DNA from: Alligator mississippiensis
Lineage: Eukaryota > Chordata > Crocodylia > Alligatoridae
Assembly: GCF_030867095.1 (NCBI RefSeq)
Contig: NC_081824.1
Span: 306,792,956 to 306,856,955, forward strand
Direction of reading: 5' to 3'
DNA: 64,000 bases
Shown piece after piece: positions 46,880 through 58,987 of the stretch. Position 1 is the first letter of the stretch. Each line of letters opens with the position of its first letter. The notes beneath the pieces were generated by a model that ran no database searches, was not told the origin of the DNA, and worked only from the letters and a program-made list of their open reading frames with translations. Made by a program: the position numbers and the translations under genes.

Positions 46880-46880
46880 A
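44662..46880 (-). mobile_element. Penelope-like element, 3' truncated
   Basis: The coding frame on the minus strand runs about 740 codons with one in-frame TGA (46172-46170). Downstream of it the RT portion is uninterrupted. The region that should follow (linker and GIY-YIG endonuclease) is missing, because the sequence changes to the hAT-like end at 44661. Long intact frames in PLEs are uncommon in amniote genomes. Confidence 0.8.
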
Positions 46881-47596
46881 CATAAATGAAATAACAGTTA
46901 CTAATTTTTCAATAGCTGATTCTTTCTGTGCATATGGATTCCTCAAGTCACAGCTTGGAGTTTTCTGAAGAAACCAAGTGTTGTTTTGGGTTGATCAACA
47001 TTTCTCTTTGACTTGGAGGGCAAAGTGATGCTAATTATAAGCCTGACCCATAATAGATACTACTGGCATCCGTAATAGATACCACTGGTGAAAATATGAT
47101 GAACTCCTATGGACAGGGTGCAGGCATAGAACATCTTGAAGTATTTAATTTACCATATAGTAAGTAAGCCCCAGTTTCTCACTGTAAATGGTAAAAAAAG
47201 ATAATTATTTTTTCTAACTACAGGTTGGGGGTCTCGCTCACCATGGTACTTAAGAGGGAAAAATAGTGCTATGCTTACACAGAAAAACATTATTGTTGGT
47301 GGACATGACAATTCTCCAATGTCTTGCAGAGGGGTACTCCTTAAAGGGGGTTCCTGGCTTCTGTAGGTAGAGACAAACAGATTTTTAGAGGGGTCTAAGT
47401 ACGTATATGTTTAGTGAAATGTAATTCCACTAACTCCTTTTAAGTGTCAGCATTGTTCAGAAAGACTTTAGTGCCCATATAATATTTCATTTTGGCTTTG
47501 TAGAGAAATATATTCAGGGAGTAAGACTTACTTTGCACTGTATTTTTGTGATAGTTTAATTAGGTTATATGATGTAAGCCTTCTATTTAGTTTAAT

Positions 47597-47901
47597 TCTA
47601 ATATTATAAAAGCCTAAGTCTGTCTGTCTGTCCGTAACACTTCATTCACACTCTGATTGGCTGATGGAAACAGCCAATCAGAGTGCTCCAAGCATGGGGG
47701 ATTACCACCATGATTCTGAAGCCATGCTGAGGACTGGACAGAGGGTTGGGGAGCAGTGCTGGCCTCGGCTCCCCCACCTCAGCCCCTGCAAGAGGCAAAA
47801 CAGCAGCGGCATGGGACGTTAGATGACGGCACTTCATTCCAGCCCCCTTCCTCCTCTTCCCCCCCCCCCCCCCCGGTCATTCTTAATGGGAAATTGGCTA
47901 G
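47597..47901. repeat. Helitron-like non-autonomous element, copy 1
   Basis: It starts tctaatattataaaagcc and continues into a TCTG run (47615-47632); it ends ctag after 'cattcttaatgggaaattgg'. The copy at 60179-60668 has the same kinds of ends. TC start and CTAG end fit Helitrons, but the 5' flank is T rather than the expected A and I did not find a clear 3' hairpin. A 'ctctgattggctg' inverted repeat occurs near 47650-47680. Confidence 0.4.
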
Positions 47902-48016
47902 TTTGATATAATTTCTGCTTTGAGTATGGTACCTAAAGATCCAATGAAATTAATGGATTATTCTTGTATAAATATTACATGCACATAATTTATTTTTGTT
48001 TTGCTACTTTTAACAG

Positions 48017-48245
48017 AGTGGAATTACAGGATCGTGGTAGCACAGAGTTAAGGATTGAAGCTACTGTGGTTGAACAAATTCTTGAACTATTAGGTGCATC
48101 TCATGGAAATATTTTGGAATGTATTAATTTTGGATCTGTCTATTTTGGATCTTCCAAGACTGAAGAAGTAGTTCTATGCAATAAAAGCCCAGAGACCATG
48201 AACTGGGTTGCAGTGCTGGAAGATGATGCTGTTGGAGGAGAGATG
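48017..48245 (+). CDS. CFAP47: CFAP47 exon 5
   Basis: The acceptor is taacag and the donor gtaagg. It encodes VELQDRGSTELRIEATV, then ECINFGSVYFGSSKTEEV and the NWVAVLEDDAVGGEM segment, the third ASH-like unit. It enters in phase 2 and ends on a codon boundary. The matched region of other vertebrate CFAP47 proteins is nearly collinear. Confidence 0.93.
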
Positions 48246-48726
48246 GTAAGGAAATAGTGCTGTGTCATTTCAGTATAAAGATTTTGCTTTTTTCCCTTTT
48301 CTTCTCTATGTATTTTTATATTCTAGTATTCACACTTTTCCTGGTCAGTACAGCTGCTGAAAGATGAGACCAAATAACAGGACTGCTGCTATAATATTAC
48401 TTTGGGATTAAAAGTTTTAGTCATTGTTAATCAAAGCAACAGATAATAAATAACTTCAGTGACTGTAATTTCACTTTTATATGTGCTATAATTTGTTGCA
48501 TGATCTAGTGTGTTTGCTTTATTTACAGGGAGATCACTAACATTTCCTTTGTTAAAGAAGGTGAAGGGCTCATATTGTTCAGCCCTCAGGGCTTACAGTT
48601 ATAAATATGATTACATTTTCAGTTGAACATTTTCTTTTTTGATCTCTTGTTGCTGTGAGAGAGACTCCAAAACCCCGGATGAAACTGACTGTTAATGACA
48701 TTTCATATTCTGGTGTTATCTTACAG
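48246..48726 (+). other. CFAP47: CFAP47 intron 5
   Basis: A short intron with no repeat that I recognise. The frame of exon 6 stays open for about 24 codons upstream of its acceptor, which could mislead gene finders into a longer exon. Confidence 0.7.
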
Positions 48727-48887
48727 GGCACCGATATTCAGAAAAGTACAGATGCTGTTTTACAAGACATAAACTTCTTAGATAGAACAAGAGAACTAGA
48801 TGTTTGCAGTTTAATCTCCTGCATTCCCAATCAAGGAACCTTGCAGCCTTATCAAAAAACTGTGATTATGCTGTATTTTAGTCCAAA
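48727..48887 (+). CDS. CFAP47: CFAP47 exon 6
   Basis: I chose the acceptor cttacag because the protein continues as GTDIQKSTDAVL, as in other vertebrates. It includes CIPNQGTLQPYQKTVIMLYF. Donor gtaagt; leaves in phase 2. Confidence 0.92.
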
Positions 48888-49467
48888 GTAAGTACATAGT
48901 GCAACCAACATTAAGAGATTGACATAATTAAAGACATAGCAAATTAATAGTAGCAAATCTATCAGCAACAGTTAGATGTATCAAATATAATTTTGGACAT
49001 CACAGAATTATTTCTTTCAATATCACAGATCAATTCTAGTTTTTTATAATACTTATTTCTTCTATATAGAACTTAAACTTAATTACTTCAGTAATTTTTG
49101 GGCTTTTGTTTCTTGAATAAGGTAGCTAATCATATGAGTAATTGCCAGATAAAACCTACTAATTGCTATTTAATTTACCCCTTAAGGTAGTTGCATATCA
49201 GTCTAGGCAAAGGGGTGTGATTCAACCCATGCTTTTTTTACTTCAGCATATGGAAATAACTTTTGCAGGCTGGAAGTTTTACTGAGAATCTTTGGCAAAT
49301 TACTTTAGGGCAAGAATATAATTCCCTTTTCACTGTCTATTCCCAGTTTCTCACCCAGGAAAGTTCTTAAATTAAGGAGGTTCCTTATATACATGCTAGT
49401 ACTTCCTGCTATATTTCTTCATTGATTGTATAGGTCATGACAGCAGTTAATGATATGGTATTCTACA

Positions 49468-49720
49468 TAGGGTGACCATCTCTCATTTTTTCCCCAAGAC
49501 AGTCTCAGATTTTGGAGCTTGCCCCCAGGTGTGGGATGCAGGCTGGGAGGGAAGGGAAGCAGCATGGTGTCCCTGGAAGGTGGCCGGGCAGGCTGCCTGT
49601 CACAGCATGCCACTCCTCCTCCACCTCTCCCTATAGCATGCTGCTGACTTGGGAGGAAGCAGGGTGGGGGGCAGTGTCCCAGATGTCCCATATTTCCAAC
49701 CAGGATGGACAGTCACCCTA
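49468..49720. mobile_element. Non-autonomous hAT element
   Basis: It starts tagggtgaccatctctc and ends gacagtcaccctA. The perfect octamer attctaca flanks it (49460-49467 and 49721-49728). It is 253 bp. A fragment with a similar end (tagggttaccatatgtc) lies near 59462. Confidence 0.87.
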
Positions 49721-50167
49721 ATTCTACATATATGCCCTGTGCAAGCCAGCCTTTATTTTCATGTTTCGCAGGAGTTTGTCTTCGGGATGCTAGTAACAGG
49801 ATTATGTTTTCAGCTATAGAATGTTCAATAATTCTCTGATATCTTTCTGCACCTAGAATGTTGGATTTTGTTTTCTGTTTCTGTACAAAATGGCAGCTAT
49901 TAAGTTCTCCAAGGGAACTGATTCCCTTACTGAATATATGAAAATGATTAAGAGACTCTCTCAATTTTAAGTTTGGTAGCTTCATTTAGAATAGAAACTT
50001 CATTTTACTAAAACAGTGTGAACTTGCTGGTCTGAAAAAACAGAGGCTTCACCTGGTTTATGCAGAGTTTTTTGCATAGTTGTGCTAGAAGGTGGGACAC
50101 AGTGGATGCTTAGAGACTACATGGTTCAGAGAGGCATAAGGTTTCATAGGCAACACCTTCATCATAT

Positions 50168-50775
50168 GCTGTAGCAGGGACTGGGTTAGCCTAGCATCTC
50201 CAGGCTCAAATCAGTCCTTGAACTCTTTAACCCACTCCTTTAATTTGGTCCCAGCAACACAGTCTTTCTCTGGGCTCAGCAACACAGGCTATAATGCCTT
50301 GGTTTTTTCTGCTCCACAGGGCTCAGCCAAAAGCATATGCAATGCAAAATAAATTCACCTTTAACCTGGTCCTAGCAACATAACCTGTCTCTGGGCCCAG
50401 CAACACAAGCTTCAAAGCCTTGGGTTAATCTGCACCAGAGAGCTCAGCAGAAAATATAAAACAATCCAAAATGAACACCCACAAGCAAGGGCTAGTTCTC
50501 ACGCTATAATTTGCCTTCCTCCTTGGAGGAATGCTCCCTCCCCATGCAAGCTCCCCCTAAGTCCTCTACTCATCACTTCCTCATCTAGCCAATCAACTTC
50601 CCCTCATTATTGCTGATTGCTTGAGACATCTGAGGCCCCTTAGGCATCTGACAAAGTAGGTTGCTGCCTAGGAAGGATCATGCTTCTGAACTTACTTTAG
50701 TCCTTGTGGGGATGGAGAACAGCTTGGTCTACCCTCTGCCTGTCTTCAGACTAATGCAACTAATCACCTTGTTAC
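50168..50775. repeat. Unclassified repeat with internal duplication
   Basis: Two adjacent units of about 115-125 bp share 'agcaacacag(t/g)c', 'tctctgggc(t/c)cagcaacaca' and 'agccttgg' (about 50245-50335 and 50365-50450). The whole begins tgctgtagcagggac and ends ccttgttaca, so an LTR is possible, but no target duplication is visible. Confidence 0.4.
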
Positions 50776-51177
50776 AGCCTTATGTTAGAATGGATGTGTC
50801 TGTGTCTTTTGTTGTATTTGGAAACTGAGGAATCGCAGACTACTATGCCAAAGTAGTCCTATTTGGTTTAGTAATGTGTACAACTTTAAAAGCAAATTTA
50901 TCTAGGCTTGCATGAGTGGCTGAAGGGGAAACTCTTGCTATTATAATACTAATCTTTAGTATGGTTTCTTTAAATCTTTTAATACTTGTGCAAGCATCCA
51001 ACCCAAGATAATGCTTTACAGTTTTGGGGTAGTTGCCTTTATAACCTGTGGAATGAGTAGACTGAAGCTTTTGCTACAGCCTACCTAAATGGAAGTCACA
51101 CTATGTGGGACAGTGCTCCCTCAATCCAGGAAGAGGAAAGGGAGCTGTGTTTCCAGTCCACCTCTTTTTAACTCTTA

Positions 51178-51812
51178 GGCTAGGGACAGGCAGTCAAAAA
51201 GCTGGAGTGTACAGACATTCATGTTTAATTCTAGAAATGCAGGTGCATGCTTGTAGTGGCTCAGGTTAGAACCCTGGGATGCTAGAGCAGGCCCTCCCTT
51301 CCATTTGCAGCAGCTGCAAGGCTGGAGGGAAGCTGACCTGGGGGGTGTGGCCAGCCCCCCTGAACTAAGTATGATTGTGGAGGGGTTTAAACCCCCACCC
51401 AGGCCTGTAGGGACCCCAGCCAAGCTGTGCCTGGAGGCGTAGCGGGGAAGCAGCCCTTGCCAGGCTAGTCCCCAAGGCCAGACGCTGGCTGAAGCAGTGC
51501 CTCAGGCAAAGAGGGGCAGAGGGTGGGGATTAAATTCCCCTGTCTCTGGTCACAGCCCAGTGCTGCAAAGCATCTGGGATGCTGGGGGACTCTTGATTTA
51601 ACTTTAAACCAGTAAGGGGTCTGGGACAGAAGTTGCATAAACCGATTTGACCCAAATCAGTTAAGTTTGATACTACATTCAACCAGGTTTATCTTAAACC
51701 GGTTTCGGCCATTTTGAAGCTGGTTTATGTGCACTGAACTTATGTTCTGTTACAGGTTTAAACCAGTTTCTGATCACTTAAATTGGTTTACATGTAACTT
51801 CTGTCCCTAGCC
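51178..51812. mobile_element. PIF/Harbinger-like non-autonomous element
   Basis: The ends ggctagggacag and ctgtccctagcc are perfect 12-base inverted repeats. They are flanked by the three-base duplication tta (51175-51177 and 51813-51815). A three-base TWA target site is typical of PIF/Harbinger. The interior is symmetrical near the right side (several 'aaccggttt' type blocks) and non-coding. Confidence 0.7.
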
Positions 51813-51881
51813 TTATTGTTAAAGTAGGGAAACTGTGATATTGAGCCTGTGATATACAGAAAGGGAAGAAATTTGTTGTAT

Positions 51882-52670
51882 GTGCTCAAATGCAAGATGA
51901 GTATATTTACTCAAACAACATGGTGGGGAAAAACCCTAATCTTGGATACAAGTACTGTCCCAGGGCAGGCAGTGGCTCAGCTCTGACTTCAGCCCCAGCT
52001 GAGCCACTGTGTACCCTGGTCCAGGGTGGCTCATGCAGCAAGGAAGGGATATGTGTCCGGGGGAGTGTGGGAGAGACTATGTTGCTTGCCTTCTCACAGT
52101 CAGCCTCCACGACTCCCCACTTGCCTACCTTCCCTTACTTTCTGCTGTGGCCTCAGCCCTGACATGGCCAGGTCCAGAACTGCTGTTGCTGCTTCTCCCT
52201 GATTGGGTAGGGCAGGGCCAGGTTGGGGCCACCACTGCTGGTGATTTTCTTGGAGCCAGAGCAAAGCAGAGTAGAGCAGCAGAAAGTAGCAGGGAGTGGG
52301 TGTGGGTAGTGGGGGACAGGCACTGGTTGGGGAAGGCTGTGGGTGGCAGGGACTAGGCATGTGCATCGGGCAAGGGAGTAAGGGGCATGAGGGGCAGGCA
52401 TTAGGGGCTAGGCACAGACATGGGATCAGGGGCAGGCAGTATCTGGGTAACATGGGAGGGTGGGGCAAGTGGCAGGGTGGACAGATACTGGGGGTGGGGG
52501 TAGGCACAGGGAGGCAAGGGGCAGGGGTTCAAGAGGCAGGCATTTCATTTGCTTTGCCCCTCACTTTCTGCTGCTACATTTATAATTTTCCATGGATTAA
52601 ATCTAATTATTGAGGTGGGAAGGTCACCTTATATTCAAAGTTGTCTTGGATTCAGGTAAATACAGTACTT
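51882..52670. mobile_element. MITE related to 9861-10598
   Basis: The right end 'gttgtcttggattcaggtaa' and a weaker left end, 'gctcaaatgcaagatgag' (51884-51901), match the terminal pattern of the element at 9861-10598. The long GC-rich interior is non-coding. Confidence 0.5.
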
Positions 52671-52828
52671 TTTAAATTTGTTGCCATTGCAGTTGCTGAA
52701 AAGTAGAGAATATAGTAGTAAAAAAAGAGTAAACCATACCAAACTGTAAAAGGAGAAACTAACTTAAGAGATGAAAATTGCTCCTTAATAATCATGTGCA
52801 TTTGATTTAAAATTTGTTAATTTTACAG

Positions 52829-52965
52829 GCAGTTTAAGAGAGACACTGGACCAATGGAATCTCCATCAAGACAGGATTATGCACTATTTTTGAGATTTGA
52901 GACTGTAGGAAGTACAGATGGCTTTCTGCAGTTGCTGAGTGGTGATGATAGGTCAATCAGAAAAA
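52829..52965 (+). CDS. CFAP47: CFAP47 exon 7
   Basis: The acceptor is ttttacag and the donor gtatgt. It encodes QFKRDTGPMESPSRQDYA followed by LFLRFETVGSTDGFLQLL. SRQDYALFLRFE is a strong CFAP47 landmark. It enters in phase 2 and leaves in phase 1. Confidence 0.93.
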
Positions 52966-53584
52966 GTATGTTATCAGTAATATAGTGTATGTATATGTAA
53001 AATAATACTCTAGCCCTTAAGTTTTTTAATTATTCACATTTTCAGATTAGTACTTTTAAGGGGGATCTGTACTTGTTTTGTAGAGACCCATATATTAAGT
53101 TAAGGTATATTCTGAATGACTCAAGGTCAAGGAAAAAGCCACCTTTGACTTTCAGAATTCTATCTTTGTGATGAAGGGACGGGAATTAATATTGAATCAT
53201 TTATGTTACAAATACCCATAAAGCCAGGAGCATGTAATTTTTAATTGTATATTTAAATTATATTAAAAAGGAGATTTTTTTAAAAACATTTGGTCTTACC
53301 AAGGTTAGTGTCTTTTCCATTGGAATGTCATTTCATCCTGATGTTAATAAATAAAAGCTCTTCTCCATTTTGTATTATTCTATATGAATAAGCATTTCCA
53401 TTGCGTATTAAGTTTGTGTACACTTAAACATCTGAAATACAGTGCTAAGAAAGGATGAGACGTGAACATCATGATATTTTATACATTTACATATTCTTTG
53501 GTTGCAGTAGTTTAAGACTCCGATATGACTTGAATTGACAAGTTAATATTTTATATTTCTTTTCTTTTTTACTCTGTTGTGCAG
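52966..53584 (+). other. CFAP47: CFAP47 intron 7
   Basis: A short AT-rich intron; I see no repeat or other feature. Confidence 0.7.
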
Positions 53585-53820
53585 GGAATCTTTCTCATTG
53601 TGTGGAATTAGCTTTGACTGGCTCAGGACTTCCTGTCATATTAACTTTCAGTCCAGGACCAGTTATTAATTTTATGGACTGTTTCATGGGTGAAAACACA
53701 CAGATTCTGTGCACTCTCAAAAATGTATCAGAGTCGCTTCCAGTAACATACAGTTTCCGCAAAATTGCTCACTTTAGGATTTGCCCTCGGAAAGGAAAAA
53801 TAAAAGAAAAATGTGACAAG
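53585..53820 (+). CDS. CFAP47: CFAP47 exon 8
   Basis: The acceptor is ttgtgcag and the donor gtattg. It encodes VELALTGSGLPVILTFSPGP, then INFMDCFMGENTQILCTLKN, another ASH-like unit. It enters in phase 1 and ends on a codon boundary. Confidence 0.93.
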
Positions 53821-55027
53821 GTATTGTAAAAATATATATTTTTTCCATAAATACTATATTTGAAAAACAAGGAGACCATTATACTCTACAATGGCTTATT
53901 CAGGAACTGTAATTTGTCCCAAAAGTAGTAAAATTTAGGAAAAAAAATGTGTATTTTCAATCTTGACTAGCTATTTTCAAGGGAGGTTTCCTATTTTCTT
54001 TAACATGAGATGAAAATTTATGCTTAGGCTTATACACAGAGCTTATATATTCGGCACTATCCCTTCCCAAAGAGTGCCAGGCATTATCAGTTTTCAAAAA
54101 GGGGGAAAAAAAGCCTCCCCTTGATTCTACAAAGTTGTAGGTACTTGGTATATTACTTATTTCTATAAAGTTAGTCCTACTTAAGCCTATATGGAATCAG
54201 GGCCTACCTGTAGCTTATTGTAGTAATCACAAATATTTTTGACTATTTTTCCTTTAGTGGAATACTAAGGCATATTAAAAGATACATGAGCAATTTTAAC
54301 TTCTGTGTACATGTAACTTGAGGGCAATATAGATCGCGGGTCTACCCAGTTGTGGGGAAATCACGGGGCTGGCTGCCATTTTTGCAGGTTGATCACGGTG
54401 GGGCCTCCCACACTTCTGGCTGAGGGTCCTTGCTGGTGCTGCCTCTTGCTTCTGATTGATTGCAAGGGCTGTCTGTCATGCATCCCCACCCCTCACCACC
54501 GATTGATGGAGAGGGCTGGGGCTGCATGACAGGTAGCCCTCTCAGCCAGTCAGTGGCAAGGGGTGGGGGCAGCCACCATCTTGGGCTCTTCTTCATGCTG
54601 GCAGCCCCCGTTCTCCCTGCCTCCCTGGCGGGCTGCATGGCTGGGCCTCAGCATCATGAGGACTCCTAGGTCCTTCTGGGGAGCCAGCACTTTATTTTTA
54701 GTAAGTTATTTTTCGTAGATTTCGTGGGCATTGCTCCATTTCATGATTTCAGCAGGGCTTTGATTATAGAAAATGAACAACTACATTTTGCTACAGAATT
54801 GAGTTTGTACAATTCTTCAAGTATAGTAGTATCTAAGAGTAATATTTTGTATTTGCTAAATTACATGTAATAGTTATTCTAATTCAGAAGCGTATATGTA
54901 ATAGTTGTAGTAATTGTGCATATAGGACCATAAAAATAAATAGGAATCAGGAATGCATATCTTTTTCAATAAAAAAATCTATAATACCTCTTTATTTGTA
55001 GTAAAATAGCAATGTTTATTTTTCCAG
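53821..55027 (+). other. CFAP47: CFAP47 intron 8
   Basis: The intron contains the MITE at 54400-54770. The remainder is AT-rich with no recognised feature. Confidence 0.7.
54400..54770. mobile_element. hAT MITE related to 17752-18229, decayed
   Basis: Its reverse complement shares the 'cctgctgaaatcatgaaatg', 'cacgaaatctacgaaa' and 'aaataaagtgctggctccc' blocks with the element at 17752-18229. The ends are eroded and no duplication is evident. Confidence 0.55.
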
Positions 55028-55220
55028 GATGTGATGTTTTCATTTTCTCCAACTCAAGTAGGAACCTTTAAAGTGAAGCAAGTTGTAGATATCATTGGCT
55101 TAGTAATACAGCAAGATAATTTACAGACTTTGAAGAAAACAACCTTTCATCAGATAAACTTAAACTTTACTGGTGTTTGCAAATCTAAACCAAAGAAAAT
55201 TGTGTTCAAAATTAACTCTG
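55028..55220 (+). CDS. CFAP47: CFAP47 exon 9
   Basis: The acceptor is tttttccag and the donor gtaagt. It encodes DVMFSFSPTQVGTFKVKQVV, then DIIGLVIQQDNLQTL and the FTGVCKSKPKKIVFKI segment, closing the ASH-like unit of exon 8. It enters in phase 0 and leaves in phase 1. Confidence 0.93.
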
Positions 55221-55374
55221 GTAAGTTAACAACCACCCTCCTCCCCTATTGCCCCCACCTTCATAGTTTGCATTTATAAAGATCTTTTATAATAGTAAAT
55301 TTCCTAAGAGGTCTTTGGAATTAATTTATTATTAGAGTTTAAGCCAATATTTTTTTTAAATCTCTGTAAAAGCT

Positions 55375-55437
55375 GTCTGATAAAGTAGATGGTTGCCTTT
55401 GAAAGCTCATGCCTCTGAGCCAGTTAAGTCTCAAAGG
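55375..55437 (-). repeat. PLE-like 3' fragment
   Basis: The stretch 'tgataaagtagatggttgcc' followed by 'tttgaaagctcatgcctctg' is a diverged copy of a widespread sauropsid repeat ('gatgaagtgggttgc...gaaagctcatgcctctg') that I associate with Penelope-like elements. Assignment from memory. Confidence 0.35.
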
Positions 55438-55507
55438 GCACCTGTAACCATGCCCGGTGCCCACTTCAGTGCATGCTAATTAATGTGCATTGGAGCAGAT
55501 TTGATTA

Positions 55508-58500
55508 ATTGAGCCTCAGCATTGTGCAGAGATGTTGGTTTTCAGGAAATTTTTCAATTGGAAAATTATCCAATGCCCTAAATAGAGTACAATCTGATAT
55601 AGCATGTTTATTTGACTTACATTTAGTAAACAAAACTAAAAAAAGTACCCCAATGATCATATTATGTCCCAATAGCCACAAATATTTTAATTGAAATATT
55701 TGATTAGGAAAATAAAATTAAATACAGCACACTTAATGTGGTTAAATGTTATATTCAAACAAATTCAAAGCTTTATGTGGAAATAATTTATTTTTATTGG
55801 AATACTTGTAAAAATGTAATGACAATACACAATGGCATGTACTTCCCTTCCATTGTTTGTTTAAATTTAAGAAAAAAATGAAGGAACTGAAAACTGTTTA
55901 GCACACCCAAAGAACTGGGCGTGATATGTCGTGGTTGTCCACTCACCTACTTCAACAAAGTTTAACTCTCTTCCACTGAGGTCATTGCAGCACCTCCAAT
56001 TTCACTGTCACTGTCTGTAGAATCACTTGCACTACTTATTAGTTATATTTCAGAATTAGATTGAGGCAAATATGATTCAGAAGTACTTGAATCACATTCT
56101 CTTTTGCTAAAGGATGGTTTTACCAATGAGTCTATGGGCAAGGGCAACTTATCACACTGCATCTTCTTCGCTAATTGTGCTTCTGACTGATTCTTCAGAT
56201 GCAAGAGATTTTGAGAAATAGAAACAAGCTTAGCAGTGCATTCATTCGTTGGTCTATTCCTCTTTTTTGTCCTGATTGAGCTGAAAGCCTTCCAGTTCCA
56301 TTTACAAGAAGCTGCTGTTGGTGGAATGCTTAGGATCCCTAGAGCAATCCTGGACAACAGCCAGGTGTTACAGTATACCTTCCACTATGTGAGAGGAGAC
56401 ATATTCTCTGCTGCCCGCCAAATGACGTCTTTGCTCCAAAGTTTTTCTTTTGTGCTGTACTCAGCAATGTCTGTCATCATGGCTATTTTGTTGATGTTGG
56501 GGACCTTCTTATCTACTTCCATAATTGTATCAAAAGCGGTAGATAATTCATGTTCTGATAAATGTTGTCCTCTCTTGATGATCCAAAAGGTGTTCTGCCA
56601 GATGAACTGGATGATAGCAAAACTCAGATCTCTTAGTAAACATTTGTTTTACTACTACTTCTTTTTCTTCTTTTTTTTGGATAGAGGTGAAGAAGGCAAA
56701 AGCTCAATTAGATTTTCATTTTGTTGTTTGAATATCTTTGGAATATTTGAAAGGCTTGGTGTATCTCCTTCAAGTTTCTTGATAGCCACTGAAACTGGTA
56801 GCAAATTGAATGCTCCTTGAATTCGAACCCAGAGCACGTTGTTGAGAATTTGCTTCCAAATGTTCACAGGAATAATCTGGGATACTGTTTTCTATTGAAG
56901 CACACTGCAAACAGTTCTTTGCAGCAAACTATGTAAGCACTTTGTAGGCGAGCCCCATCTCCTGGCAATAAAAGTGCATTTTCCTTCCCCTGCTTCTTTT
57001 TCTGTAATTTCTTCAAAGTCTGATTAGCAACATGATGATTGTTGGATACCTTCACAATCACTTTGCAGTTTACCAATATTGTCTTCATTGTATTCACACA
57101 TACCATGTCCTTTGCCAGAAGATTCAACCCATGAGCAAGACAGCTAAATACTATTAAATGAGCATACTTTGCCTTTAATATTTGCCACGCACTTTCATGT
57201 TACTTGCATTATCAGTTTCAATGGCTTGTACCCTGGAAGGATTTGCAATTTCAGTCTCTTCACTCAGTAATTTGGCCATGTATTCAGCTGTATGTTTAGA
57301 AGATTTGGTGGGAATTGCTTTCAGGAATGTTGGTTTAGGTGTTGCTAACGTAATGTTCAATAAAGGATTTCCTTGTATATCAGTCCATCCATCTGACATC
57401 AGAGTCAGTGATTCTGCTTGACCAGTCCTTTGAATAACCATTGTTTGAACTCTGTCATACTCTCTATCTAAGAGAGAATGTGATAAGCGATAACATGATG
57501 ATAACTTATATGATGGGTAAATTAGTTTGTAATGTTCCTTCCTGTATTGATTTTCAGTTATGGAAAGAGGTGTACCACTTGCAAATACAGCCTGAGCTAA
57601 TGTCTCATCAGCTTTTTCTTGATCTTCTTTTGATATTTTGTCCACAAAGCTTGATAAAAAGCTTGACTGTCTTGAACAGCTACACATGGTGGATTGCATA
57701 TCTGGTGACAGTGATCATGAAAGCAAGGATCCTACTTCTTCCCCCAGACCTGGCAGCTCAACATTTTCTTTTTCCATTTTTTGCAAATCTGCTATTTCAC
57801 TTGAGCTACTAAGTTCCTGCAACAAAAGCAGGGAAAATTTTTATTTTAGCCTATTCCATCAGAAGGAGAAGCGGCAGGGAGCTTGCTTCTCCTCTCCCTG
57901 CCAGAAAGAACACGCTGCTGCTCAACTTGCTGCTCAGGTGTCTTGGGACTGGAGAGCCAAAGGGAAGTATTGTCTGACTTCTGCCTTTGGCTAGAGGACT
58001 AAGCTCACTCTGCTGGGTTGAAATAGTTAACTATTTATCTATTATGTAATTAAAAAAAAATTATTGTTAAGCCTAAGCCACTTTGGGTGCTTAGTGCGAG
58101 CAGAAAAGCAGGATACAAATATTTTAAATAAATAAATATAGTCCAGACTTGCATTAACAGCTTTTTAAATTGGAATGTTTTAAAACAATATAGATGCTAG
58201 TCTATTATCTGTGTTGTTTAACATATTAATTTGTTTACTTACATAGGATTCCTGAAGTAGACTTTTCTCAGATGATGTTGTTCCACCACTTCGTTGTATT
58301 AGCTTTCTGTGTATGGCTTGTGCTCTTCCAGGACAGTTTCTACATGTTATTAAATGTTTCTTCATTCTTGTTGCATTGTTAGCATACTCCTGCCTGCAAT
58401 ATTTCCATCTGCCAACTTTCTTCCTTCCTTTAGTGGCTTGAACTTCAATATAATGATGCCACACTGATTTTTTTTCTGATTAGGCATTATTATGACTACT

Positions 58501-58987
58501 TCAAATCCAAGCACTAAGAAAACGCTAGCAGATCTTATGAAAACACTGCCAACTTCCCCAACTCAAGAAAAGAAATGTGTGTTTGCTGAGCTGAAAGTGA
58601 AACAAATTAATCACAGTTTTAGTTTTGGTTTTGCTTTCACTTGCGTTCTGAGATGAAATAAGAATTTTAGCTTTGGTTTTGATTTGACCTGCACAGCCAA
58701 TTAGGTGAATTCATAACTTGATTTTTGGTTTGGATTATTATGTGAATATATTTACCTCCTGTTTACAAATCAATAAAACATATATGTACTCTCTCACACA
58801 CTTTCTAGGGATACTCACCTGAAAAATGTTAATTACAACTTTGAAACTGTCAAGCTTGCATAATATTGTATTGGCATCCAATCATTGTTACTAATGAATT
58901 TTATGGAACAATGTATTTTTAGAAATGGAAAATTTCTCATGGAAAAATAATGTACTGGAAAATTTTCCAGAAAATTGCCCTCCCATG
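55508..58987 (-). mobile_element. Decayed autonomous hAT transposon
   Basis: The outer ends show imperfect inverted repeats: left 'ggttttcaggaaatttttc' (about 55530-55548) against the reverse complement of the right end, 'gcaattttctggaaaatttt' (about 58950-58975). Inside is a transposase gene on the minus strand. The flanks 55438-55507 and 58988-59023 resemble the two halves of the foldback MITE at 26128, so it may have landed in one. No eight-base duplication could be confirmed. Confidence 0.6.
56043..58464 (-). pseudogene. hAT transposase with BED finger and DUF659-like core
   Basis: The N-terminus (58464-58180) is a BED-type zinc finger, KYCRQEYANNATRMKKHLITC, broken here into KYC, KKH and ITC ligand groups; the first cysteine of the usual pair is replaced (WKYC). 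The middle (57699-57175) has LMSDGWTDIQGNPLLNI and AIETDNASNM, typical of DUF659-type hAT transposases. Further pieces lie at 57127-56864 and 56867-56655, and the C-terminus (56357-56043) has the dimerisation-like segment LGILSIPPTAASCKW followed by KKRNRPTNE. The frames are split by several shifts and stops, so it is not functional. Confidence 0.8.

Larger units (their letters stand above)
42917..48016 (+). other. CFAP47: CFAP47 intron 4
   Basis: The intron holds the Tigger-like MITE, the Penelope-like element and a Helitron-like element. The stretches 43472-43970 and 46880-47590 contain nothing I recognise. Confidence 0.75.
48888..52828 (+). other. CFAP47: CFAP47 intron 6
   Basis: The intron holds a hAT element, a tandemly duplicated repeat, a Harbinger-like element and a MITE. 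The stretches 48888-49459 and 50780-51170 contain nothing I recognise. Confidence 0.75.

Noticed and set aside
48655..48891. Longer version of exon 6 starting at 48655
   Set aside because: The open frame upstream of 48727 encodes sequence not found in CFAP47, and the acceptor at 48726 restores the expected protein.
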